Position numbers and translations under genes: made by a program. A DNA stretch of 13,139 nucleotides from Clostridia bacterium (lineage in GTDB: Bacteria > Bacillota > Peptococcia > Peptococcales > SKKY01), in assembly GCA_007123515.1 (NCBI GenBank), contig SKKY01000052.1, positions 1 through 13,139 on the forward strand, read 5' to 3'. Within the stretch, counting starts at the first letter, position 1. Each line of letters begins with the position of its first letter. The notes beneath the pieces were generated by a model that worked only from the letters and a program-made list of their open reading frames with translations, had not been told where the DNA came from and did no database searches. This document shows positions 7,229-13,077 of the stretch, piece after piece.

Positions 7229-7630
7229 ATGAAAAAGTTTCAAGTTACTGTTAATGGAAACACTTACGAAGTAGAAGTTGCAGATTTAGGCGGAGCTGTA
7301 GCAGCTCCAGCAGCACCAAAAGCAGCACCAGCTCCAGCCGCTCCAAAAGCAGCAGCACCAGCAGCAGCACCAGCTCCAGCTCCAGCACCAGCGCCAGCAG
7401 CAGCTCCAGTTGCTGAAGGTGAAACTGTTGATGCTCCAATGCCAGGAAAAGTTTGGAAAATTCTTAAGTCTGAAGGCGACACTGTTGCTGATGGCGATGT
7501 AGTAATGATTTTAGAAGCTATGAAAATGGAAAACGAAATCACTGCATCTACACCAGGAACTATCAAACAAATTCCTGTAGCTGAAGGTCAAGCTGTAAAC
7601 CCAGGAGATGTATTGTTCGTAGTAGGTTAA
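7229..7630 (+). CDS. mmdC: Methylmalonyl-CoA decarboxylase, gamma subunit (biotin carrier protein)
   Basis: Biotin carboxyl carrier that shuttles CO2 from the alpha to the beta subunit. Of 133 residues, 1-20 form a short conserved N-terminal strand region (MKKFQVTVNGNTYEVEV), 23-62 an almost pure Ala/Pro swinging linker, and 65-133 a biotinyl/lipoyl barrel. The biotinylation motif is EAMKMENE with the target Lys99, preceded by DAPMPGKVWKI and followed by GQAVNPGDVLF, all standard for the family. A purine-rich GAAGGGGAA (from 7212) serves as ribosome binding site for the ATG at 7229. Biotin must be attached by a BirA-type ligase encoded elsewhere. The same type of protein serves glutaconyl-CoA and oxaloacetate decarboxylases; context assigns it here to methylmalonyl-CoA. 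Confidence 0.95.
   Translation: MKKFQVTVNGNTYEVEVADLGGAVAAPAAPKAAPAPAAPKAAAPAAAPAPAPAPAPAAAPVAEGETVDAPMPGKVWKILKSEGDTVADGDVVMILEAMKMENEITASTPGTIKQIPVAEGQAVNPGDVLFVVG
7295..7411 (+). repeat. Ala/Pro-coding short-repeat tract in mmdC
   Basis: About 39 codons are almost all GCN or CCN (GCAGCACCAGCTCCAGC-like units), giving imperfect 3- to 15-nt direct repeats that encode the flexible linker between the N-terminal strand and the biotinyl domain. Such a tract can expand or contract by slippage in multiples of three without losing frame. Confidence 0.8.
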
Positions 7631-7671
7631 TTTTTTAACCTAATTAATAAGAGAGGGGTTGTAAGAGCACA

Positions 7672-8925
7672 ATGGTAGATTTTTCATTAGCAGAAGCTTT
7701 TGGTGATCTTGTTAACTCTACGGGCTTTTTACGTCTGGATGTTGGTTCCGTAATAATGATTCTTGTTTCTTTTGTATTGTTTTACTTAGCAATCAAAAAA
7801 CAGTATGAACCATTACTATTATTACCTATTGCTTTTGGTATGTTATTAACTAACTTTCCTGGAGCACCGGTAATGAATCCACCAGAGTATGTACCGTATA
7901 TAACAAGTAGTCCAGAATATGATATTATAAAAGATCCAAATAATTTATTATTCCCTGGTTTGCAATTAGCGCCTGGGGAAGTTGTACAATTGAGTTTAGA
8001 TGCACCGGGTGGATTACTATGGTACCTATACAGAGGTATTAAGTTTGGTATTTTCCCACCATTAATCTTCTTGGGAGTAGGAGCAATGACAGACTTCGGT
8101 CCGCTTATTGCTAACCCAAAAACATTATTATTAGGTGCAGCAGCACAGTTCGGTATCTTCTTTAGCTTTATCGCAGCTTTAGTATTTGGTTTCACAGCTC
8201 AAGAAGCTTCTTCAATTGCGATTATAGGTGGAGCGGATGGTCCGACAGCGATTTATGTAACGAGTCAGATGGCGCCACACTTACTTGGTCCGATTGCCGT
8301 TGCCGCATATTCGTACATGGCTCTTGTACCAATTATTCAGCCTCCGATTATGAAGGCTTTAACTAACAGTGAAGATTCAAAAATTGTTATGAAACAGCTT
8401 CGTGTTGTTTCTAAACTGGAAAAAATTGTATTCCCGGTAGCTGTTACAACTATTGGTGTACTGGTTCTTCCTGATGCAGCGCCACTTATTGGTATGCTGA
8501 TGTTAGGTAACCTTTTCCGTGAGTCAGGTGTTGTTGAGCGTCTTAACGAGACAGCTCAGAATGCGTTGATTAACATTGTTACGATTTTCTTAGGACTAGC
8601 TGTTGGTGGTACGGCTTCAGCAGACAGTTTCTTAAATATTGAAACATTAATGATTATCGCTTTAGGACTTGCAGCGTTTGCTGTTGGTACTGCAGCGGGT
8701 GCTATAATGGGACAATTAATGTGTAACTTAACAGGTAAGCAGGTTAACCCGCTTATTGGTTCTGCAGGTGTATCTGCGGTACCGATGGCAGCAAGGGTTT
8801 CTCAAACAGTGGGTGCGAAAGCTAACCCAAGAAACTTCCTGTTAATGCACGCTATGGGTCCAAACGTTGCCGGTGTTATCGGTTCTGCAGTTGCAGCCGG
8901 AGTACTACTAGCAATGTTCAACTAA
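7672..8925 (+). CDS. mmdB: Methylmalonyl-CoA decarboxylase, beta subunit (Na+ pump)
   Basis: Polytopic membrane protein (417 residues) that decarboxylates carboxybiotin and uses the released energy to export Na+. It closely follows OadB of oxaloacetate decarboxylase: FEPL-like loop YEPLLLLPIAFG (45-56), GVGAMTDFGPLIANPKTLLLGAAAQFG, and the ion-binding motif GGADGPTAI with Asp189 (equivalent to the essential Asp203 of Klebsiella OadB). It ends with Asn359, Ser368 and Arg375 in VNPLIGSAGVSAVPMAARVS, equivalent to OadB Asn373, Ser382 and Arg389. Many hydrophobic helices are apparent; residues about 62-110 form a hydrophilic loop with PPEYVPYITSS, a region also extended in OadB. The start follows GAGAGGGG at 7651-7658 with a long 13-nt spacer. 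It is the last gene of the cluster and a strong terminator follows. Confidence 0.95.
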   Translation: MVDFSLAEAFGDLVNSTGFLRLDVGSVIMILVSFVLFYLAIKKQYEPLLLLPIAFGMLLTNFPGAPVMNPPEYVPYITSSPEYDIIKDPNNLLFPGLQLAPGEVVQLSLDAPGGLLWYLYRGIKFGIFPPLIFLGVGAMTDFGPLIANPKTLLLGAAAQFGIFFSFIAALVFGFTAQEASSIAIIGGADGPTAIYVTSQMAPHLLGPIAVAAYSYMALVPIIQPPIMKALTNSEDSKIVMKQLRVVSKLEKIVFPVAVTTIGVLVLPDAAPLIGMLMLGNLFRESGVVERLNETAQNALINIVTIFLGLAVGGTASADSFLNIETLMIIALGLAAFAVGTAAGAIMGQLMCNLTGKQVNPLIGSAGVSAVPMAARVSQTVGAKANPRNFLLMHAMGPNVAGVIGSAVAAGVLLAMFN

Positions 8926-8932
8926 TACTTTT

Positions 8933-8962
8933 AAAGAGATGGCAATTGCCATCTCTTTTTTT
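8933..8962 (+). terminator. Intrinsic terminator after mmdB
   Basis: Positions 8933-8958 form a perfect 26-bp palindrome: a 13-nt arm ending in GATGGCAA meets its exact complement, so in RNA GAGATGGC pairs with GCCATCTC around AATT. It is followed by a T run through 8962. It lies 7 nt after the mmdB stop and closes the succinate-to-propionate cluster; the symmetric A and T flanks could also let it work on the minus strand. Confidence 0.92.
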
Positions 8963-9034
8963 ATATTCTTTTTTACTGTATTTTAGTGTATATTTATTGT
9001 GTGATGTCAACCAATGAATAAACGAGGATTACAG

Positions 9035-9598
9035 ATGAGAATAATTGCAGGGAAATATAAAGGGATGCGTATAAAAGCACCGAAAGGAACTAATACAAGG
9101 CCAACCAGTGATCGGGTAAAAGAAGCTATTTTCAGTACTTTGTCAGGAAAAACAGAAAATGCCAATGTTCTTGATCTTTTTGCTGGGACCGGAGGCTTAT
9201 CTTTCGAAGCCATCAGCCGAGGTGCGAAAAATGCATGTTTAATAGAAAAAAATAAGGCTGCTTATGATATAATTATGGAGAATGCAGAAAAATTAAAAAT
9301 TACTGATAAAATAACTGTTTTTCTTGGTGATGTAACGCATTTTTTCAGAAAAAAAGAAAAGAAAACAGGAAAGTATGATTTAATTTTTTTAGATCCGCCA
9401 TATTATGGTAAGTACTATAATGAAATAATTACATCGATAGAGGAATATGACTTACTATCACATAACGGGGTGCTTGTTGCAGAGGCTCCTAAAACAATGA
9501 CAGCAGAAGAATTTGAAACAACGAGCCTCACTCTTGTTAAAACGGCTGCCTATGGCGATACAAAAATTTTTTATTTTCAAAAAACGGGGGTAGAATAA
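9035..9598 (+). CDS. rsmD: 16S rRNA (guanine(966)-N(2))-methyltransferase RsmD
   Basis: S-adenosylmethionine-dependent enzyme that methylates a guanine of 16S rRNA during small-subunit assembly. With 187 residues it has the family's usual size. It opens with MRIIAGKYKG, then TRPTSDRVKEAIF (21-33), the SAM-binding motif I in VLDLFAGTGGLSFEA (45-59), the acidic end of motif II at IEKN (70-73), and the N-methyltransferase signature DPPYY (120-124). An in-frame ATG at 9014 would add seven residues (MNKRGLQ) but has no ribosome binding site. The ATG at 9035 follows GAGG at 9024-9027 by 7 nt and matches the family N-terminus, so I chose it. The gene overlaps the next by one base (TAATG), suggesting translational coupling. 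The region 8963-9034 contains no clear consensus promoter, though one must exist after the terminator. Confidence 0.95.
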   Translation: MRIIAGKYKGMRIKAPKGTNTRPTSDRVKEAIFSTLSGKTENANVLDLFAGTGGLSFEAISRGAKNACLIEKNKAAYDIIMENAEKLKITDKITVFLGDVTHFFRKKEKKTGKYDLIFLDPPYYGKYYNEIITSIEEYDLLSHNGVLVAEAPKTMTAEEFETTSLTLVKTAAYGDTKIFYFQKTGVE

Positions 9599-10185
9599 TG
9601 GAAATTATCAAAGTGATCGATGAACTCGAACGTGAAATTCAGGAAGCAAAAAAAATGCCATTGACTTCAAAGCTTTTGGTTGAAGAAGAGCTGCTTTTTA
9701 AGTATGTGGATGCTTTACGAGCCCATATCCCTGAAGATATCAGGCAGGCACAATGGGTTAATAAGGAAAAGGAAAGAATTCTTAAAGATGCTAAAGAGGA
9801 AGCAAAGAGTATTGTACATAACACAGAGAGCAAAGTTCAGGAACTTTGTGATGAGAAGGAAGTTATTAAAATTGCCAATCAGAAAGCAAAAGATATCGTG
9901 GATAATGCTAACCAGAAAGCAACAAAAATCATTCAGGGTTCTTATCAGTATGTTGATGATATCATGACTGATATGGAGAAAAGAATGGATAAACAGTTAA
10001 AAGAAATCAGGGCCGGAAAAACAGAAATAAAGTCTACGATTAATAAATATAAAATGAAGCAATCCGGAGCGATATCAAAGGTTTCATCTAATACAATGAG
10101 TTTAAAAGAAAATGTTTCCAGTCATCTTTCAGAAAAGAATGAACATAAGGCATCGGTAGCTACTTCAGAAAAAGAGGAGAATTAG
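9598..10185 (+). CDS. Coiled-coil protein of unknown function (clostridial 'ATPase/DivIVA-like' family)
   Basis: A hydrophilic 195-residue protein with no signal peptide or membrane helix. Residues 1-45 are a globular-looking helical start (MEIIKVIDELEREI...). About 50-145 are long amphipathic charged helix with heptad-like spacing (AQWVNKEKERILKDAKEEA, then KAKDIVDNANQKATKII). The tail after 150 is Lys/Ser/Glu-rich and probably disordered. Similar proteins sit beside rsmD/coaD in clostridia and are labelled ATPase, V-type ATPase subunit H-like or DivIVA-like because of the coiled coil only; there is no Walker motif here, so ATPase is not supported. Its start overlaps the rsmD stop by 1 nt, so the two are probably co-translated. 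Its 3' end overlaps tmcAL on the other strand. A scaffold or cell-envelope role is a guess. Confidence 0.85.
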   Translation: MEIIKVIDELEREIQEAKKMPLTSKLLVEEELLFKYVDALRAHIPEDIRQAQWVNKEKERILKDAKEEAKSIVHNTESKVQELCDEKEVIKIANQKAKDIVDNANQKATKIIQGSYQYVDDIMTDMEKRMDKQLKEIRAGKTEIKSTINKYKMKQSGAISKVSSNTMSLKENVSSHLSEKNEHKASVATSEKEEN

Positions 10186-11368
10186 TAAATTCCTGATTAT
10201 AGGCGTTGTAGGGAGATGCATTCTGGATTTGTGAATAGATATTAGTTGCCGCAAGATCAAGATCCATTATTCTTTTGGCATCAGTACCCGCTTGGTGATA
10301 AAAATCAGCAAACTTTGTGACCACTGGCAGGGTACTTTCTTTTTTCATTTCTTTTAAAATCTCTCTTCCTTTATCATTAAAGGCTAAGATTCTTAAATAT
10401 TGCGGAGTTAACAGATTATCCTGATAAGTAAGTCCTAAAAGGATCTCTACCAGCGTTCTTTTAATTCTTGTTTCTGTATATCTTTTACTGTTACTTCCTT
10501 TAATGACCTCTGAAATATGATGAGCGTTAAAAAGAGTGCCTAATATTTTATTTTCAAGCCCTTCTTTAATTCCGGGGTGAACCATAAGTTTTTCTTTCGT
10601 AGTTGAGCGAAGCAAAAACATAAGTTGCTGATCAAAATCTTTTAAAAATACCGGCTTAAAACCTAAATTTAAGATGGAATCGATTACTTTATTGGTTTCA
10701 GGGGTAAGATAATATTTGTATTCACTGTTATTAGCTTCCAGGAGATTTCGGACAAAGGTAGCACCGGCAATATTCCCAATAGGTTTTTTGCCATGATAGG
10801 TACCAAGTCTTTCTACAGAAACCGGAGTAATCGATGATTGATATTGATGTAATACTTTCAGGTAATTAATCGCAAGGATTACATTCGGCTGATTTAACGT
10901 AAAGGGTATCTCAGGGAAATACTCCAGGATAGCCAATTCGCGGGCTTTAGGGTAGGAATGGCCATCTTTTAGAAAATAATGAAGAGTGTTCTTAAAAGAA
11001 TCACTTTCAAAGGTTAAAAAACCAGCGATTTTTTTTAAAGAATCCATATCATCAGCTTCGACACCAAAGGCCAGATGGGTGATAACCCGGCTTTTAATCA
11101 GACTGTATACACTGCCAAAGGCAAAATAATAGGCACTTCTTGATGAAAAAAGAACTGGAAGTTCAATCACCAGATCGATACCATTAGCGACAGCCATTTC
11201 AGCGCGTTGCCATTTACTAAAAATTCCAGGCTCTCCGCGCTGAACAAAGTTACTGCTCATAATAGCAACGCTATGGTCTGCTTGTGCTTTTTCTTTTGCT
11301 TTCTGCAAATGATAAAAATGGCCGTTGTGGAACGGATTATATTCAGCTACAATACCTACAATGTTCAT
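10160..11368 (-). CDS. tmcAL: tRNA(Met) cytidine acetate ligase TmcAL (YlbM)
   Basis: Cytosolic enzyme that uses ATP and acetate to make N4-acetylcytidine at the wobble base of elongator tRNA-Met. The 402 residues match the family length. The nucleotidyltransferase-like N-terminus shows GIVAEYNPFHNGHFYHL with the ATP-binding HNGH (14-17), followed by MSSNFVQRGEPGIFSKWQRAEMA (37-59), GIDLVIELP (63-71) and FGVEADD (101-107). A GATFVRNLLE segment corresponds to the family's second conserved block. The start is clear: AGGTGA (plus-strand 11380-11375) lies 6 nt before the ATG. It diverges from pta and converges on the coiled-coil gene, whose last 26 bp overlap its own 3' end. The protein looks intact despite the overlap. 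Older annotations call this family 'nucleotidyltransferase' or UPF0348. Confidence 0.95.
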   Translation of the reverse strand: MNIVGIVAEYNPFHNGHFYHLQKAKEKAQADHSVAIMSSNFVQRGEPGIFSKWQRAEMAVANGIDLVIELPVLFSSRSAYYFAFGSVYSLIKSRVITHLAFGVEADDMDSLKKIAGFLTFESDSFKNTLHYFLKDGHSYPKARELAILEYFPEIPFTLNQPNVILAINYLKVLHQYQSSITPVSVERLGTYHGKKPIGNIAGATFVRNLLEANNSEYKYYLTPETNKVIDSILNLGFKPVFLKDFDQQLMFLLRSTTKEKLMVHPGIKEGLENKILGTLFNAHHISEVIKGSNSKRYTETRIKRTLVEILLGLTYQDNLLTPQYLRILAFNDKGREILKEMKKESTLPVVTKFADFYHQAGTDAKRIMDLDLAATNIYSQIQNASPYNAYNQEFTNSPLFLK

Positions 11369-11392
11369 AAAGGATCACCTAAGCAACATGGT

Positions 11393-11422
11393 AGCATAAA
11401 TCATTTTAAATGGAAATATCAA
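11393..11422 (-). promoter_or_regulatory. Possible sigma-A promoter for tmcAL
   Basis: On the minus strand TTGATA (11422-11417) and TATGCT (11398-11393) are separated by 18 nt, with 5/6 and 4/6 matches to consensus, just upstream of the tmcAL ribosome binding site. It is a plausible but unproven match in A/T-rich DNA. Confidence 0.4.
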
Positions 11423-11430
11423 GTATCCTG

Positions 11431-11437
11431 GGAGGGG
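11431..11437 (+). promoter_or_regulatory. Ribosome binding site setting the TTG start of pta
   Basis: GGAGGGG lies 6 nt before TTG at 11444. No ATG is placed as well: the next in-frame ATG is at 11465, 27 nt beyond this site, and it would remove the conserved N-terminal residues. Confidence 0.7.
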
Positions 11438-11443
11438 TCAACT

Positions 11444-12487
11444 TTGGACATCATACAATTATTAATGGAAAAAGCACAAAAAGTTAATGGAACCGTTATT
11501 CTTGCAGAGGGCGAAGATCCCAGAGTATTAAAAGCAGCAAGAATTATTACCAAACAAAAAATTGCAAAAATTATACTTTTGGGAAATAAAAATGAAATCA
11601 ATAAACAAGTCCAGTCTTTATCTCTTGATATGACCGGAATCGATATTATCGATCCAAAAGAGTCAATAGACAAAGAAGATTACGCGGTTGCTCTTTATGA
11701 AAAAAGAAAACATAAAGGGATGACGCTTCAGGATGCGATGACCTTAATTGAGGATCCTTTGTATTTTGGATCAATAATGGTTGATAAAGAAATGGCCCAA
11801 GGATTAGTAGCTGGTGCTGTCAGAAAGACAAGTGATGTAATGAGAGCCGCCCTGAAAGTCATTGGTCCGGCCCAAGGAGTTTCTATTGTATCGAGCTCTT
11901 TTGTTATGATAATCCCTGATTATGAGTTTGGACAAAGTGGTATTTATTTGTTTGCTGATTGTGCAGTAAATAAGTTTCCGACATCGGAAGAATTAGCGGA
12001 AATTGCTTTTCAGACAGCACGGGTGGCCCTTGACTTGATAGATATGGAAGCCCGGGTGGCTTTTCTCACGTATTCAACTAAGGGCAGTGCTGTAGATGAA
12101 ACAACTCAAAAAGTCATTGATGCGGTAAAGGCAGCACAAAACCGCTTCCCCACAGAGCTATATCCGGATATTTCTTTTGACGGTGAATACCAGCTTGATG
12201 CAGCGATTGATCCGATTGTTGCAGAGATAAAAGATCCTCACAGTCCGATAGCCGGTAAAGCCAATATTTTAGTATTCCCCAACCTTGAAGCCGGAAATAT
12301 CGGATATAAGCTTGTTCATCGCTTTGCGAATGCAGATGTAATCGGACCTATTTCACAGGGCCTTAAAAAGCCAATTAACAACCTCTCGAGGGGCTCAAGC
12401 ATCAGCGATATCATTAACAGCATTTTAATTACACTTTTACAGTCTAAACATGAACCAATTATACCGACAAAAGAAATTGATAATTAA
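11444..12487 (+). CDS. pta: Phosphate acetyltransferase
   Basis: Converts acetyl-CoA and phosphate to acetyl phosphate (reversible), the first step of acetate and ATP formation in fermenters. The 347-residue single-domain form begins MDIIQLLMEKAQK from a TTG codon and shows VILAEGEDPRVLKAA (18-32), GLVAGAVRKTSDVMRAALKVIG (120-141), NLEAGNIGYKLVHRFA (280-295) and IGPISQGLKKPINNLSRG (300-317). Ser315, Arg316 and Asp322 correspond to the catalytic/CoA-binding Ser309, Arg310 and Asp316 of the Methanosarcina enzyme. These features favour Pta over phosphate butyryltransferase. The frame stays open upstream to 11207, but that part lies within tmcAL and has no family similarity. No acetate kinase gene follows; instead a promoter for the next gene starts 2 nt after the stop. 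A weak promoter candidate (TTGTGG-N17-TACAAT, 11325-11353) lies inside tmcAL. Confidence 0.93.
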   Translation: MDIIQLLMEKAQKVNGTVILAEGEDPRVLKAARIITKQKIAKIILLGNKNEINKQVQSLSLDMTGIDIIDPKESIDKEDYAVALYEKRKHKGMTLQDAMTLIEDPLYFGSIMVDKEMAQGLVAGAVRKTSDVMRAALKVIGPAQGVSIVSSSFVMIIPDYEFGQSGIYLFADCAVNKFPTSEELAEIAFQTARVALDLIDMEARVAFLTYSTKGSAVDETTQKVIDAVKAAQNRFPTELYPDISFDGEYQLDAAIDPIVAEIKDPHSPIAGKANILVFPNLEAGNIGYKLVHRFANADVIGPISQGLKKPINNLSRGSSISDIINSILITLLQSKHEPIIPTKEIDN

Positions 12488-12489
12488 TA

Positions 12490-12518
12490 TTGACAGAGAT
12501 GGGTTATATCCATATAAT
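12490..12518 (+). promoter_or_regulatory. Perfect-consensus sigma-A promoter for DUF177-rpmF
   Basis: TTGACA (12490-12495) and TATAAT (12513-12518) are both exact consensus and separated by exactly 17 nt, the ideal spacing. Transcription should begin near 12524-12526. It starts 2 nt after the pta stop and points to the DUF177 and ribosomal protein L32 genes, consistent with strong constitutive expression. Confidence 0.93.
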
Positions 12519-12542
12519 TATACAGTATGTTAGAAAAAGAAC

Positions 12543-12547
12543 AGGGG
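12543..12547 (+). promoter_or_regulatory. Ribosome binding site supporting the DUF177 start at 12551
   Basis: AGGGG lies 3 nt before ATG 12551, a short but usable spacing. The earlier ATG at 12527 would sit at or next to the predicted transcript 5' end with no ribosome binding site. Confidence 0.55.
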
Positions 12548-12550
12548 TGG

Positions 12551-13042
12551 ATGGCAATTAAAATTGATATCCGTCAGCTTGATCAAAAAAAACAAAATCC
12601 GGTATTAATTGAAAAAATTACTTACACGAAAGAACAATCTGTTGTCTTTGATATTTCAATTTCGATTCACAGCAATGACACTTACCTGGCAGAAGGAACT
12701 TCATCGTTTGTTCAGGAAAAAGAATGTTCTAAATGTCTTGAACACTTCAACCTGTCTGAAGATATTCATTTCAGGGATTTGTATGTAAAGCATAAGGAAG
12801 ATCTTATGACATATGAAGATAGTTTTGATGGTAATATTTTTTTGGTAGAGGATTCGATCATTGATCTTGGCAAAAGCATTGAAGCGGCTTATGCAGAGGC
12901 TAAAATTCTCGTTCATCCATGCCGTCCGTCTTGTCGCGGACTATGTGATGTATGTGGCACTAATCTTAACGAGATGGAATGCAAATGCAGTGAGGAAAAT
13001 ATAGATCCTCGTTTAGAGGCACTTAAAAATTTAAAATTATAA
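12551..13042 (+). CDS. DUF177 (YceD-like) putative metal-binding protein
   Basis: Member of the DUF177/YceD family, almost always encoded just before rpmF. The biochemical function is not established here; in bacteria and plastids family members have been linked to 23S rRNA or 50S assembly. Numbered from the ATG at 12551 (163 residues), it begins MAIKIDIRQL, like family members starting with MKIDI. It carries a CSKC pair (Cys59, Cys62) and a C-terminal cysteine cluster at 124, 128, 132, 135, 144 and 146 (PCRPSCRGLCDVCGTNLN), which suggests zinc binding. An in-frame ATG at 12527 would add eight residues (MLEKEQGW), but it lies at the predicted transcription start, so I chose 12551. It is co-transcribed with rpmF 35 nt downstream from the promoter at 12490-12518. 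Confidence 0.9.
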   Translation: MAIKIDIRQLDQKKQNPVLIEKITYTKEQSVVFDISISIHSNDTYLAEGTSSFVQEKECSKCLEHFNLSEDIHFRDLYVKHKEDLMTYEDSFDGNIFLVEDSIIDLGKSIEAAYAEAKILVHPCRPSCRGLCDVCGTNLNEMECKCSEENIDPRLEALKNLKL

Positions 13043-13077
13043 AAAATCAATATCCTTTTCTTAGGAGGTGTAATGTA

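Noticed and set aside
7251..7566. Minus-strand open frames rich in Leu or Gly/Ala opposite mmdC
   Set aside because: They are by-products of the repetitive Ala/Pro codons on the plus strand, with no ribosome binding site or family features.
7624..7641. AGGTTAA-TTTT-TTAACCT inverted repeat spanning the mmdC stop
   Set aside because: A 7-bp mostly A/T stem with no T tail; it could be chance, and the operon clearly continues into mmdB.
7782..8195. Minus-strand open frame opposite mmdB
   Set aside because: The composition mirrors the coding strand of mmdB; no start signals or recognisable domains.
9014..9034. Upstream ATG of rsmD at 9014
   Set aside because: It lacks a ribosome binding site, and the sequence that serves as the site for ATG 9035 lies within the extension.
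11207..11443. N-terminal extension of pta back to an ATG at 11207
   Set aside because: This part lies antisense within tmcAL, shows no Pta family pattern and has no ribosome binding site; the TTG at 11444 fits both signal and homology.
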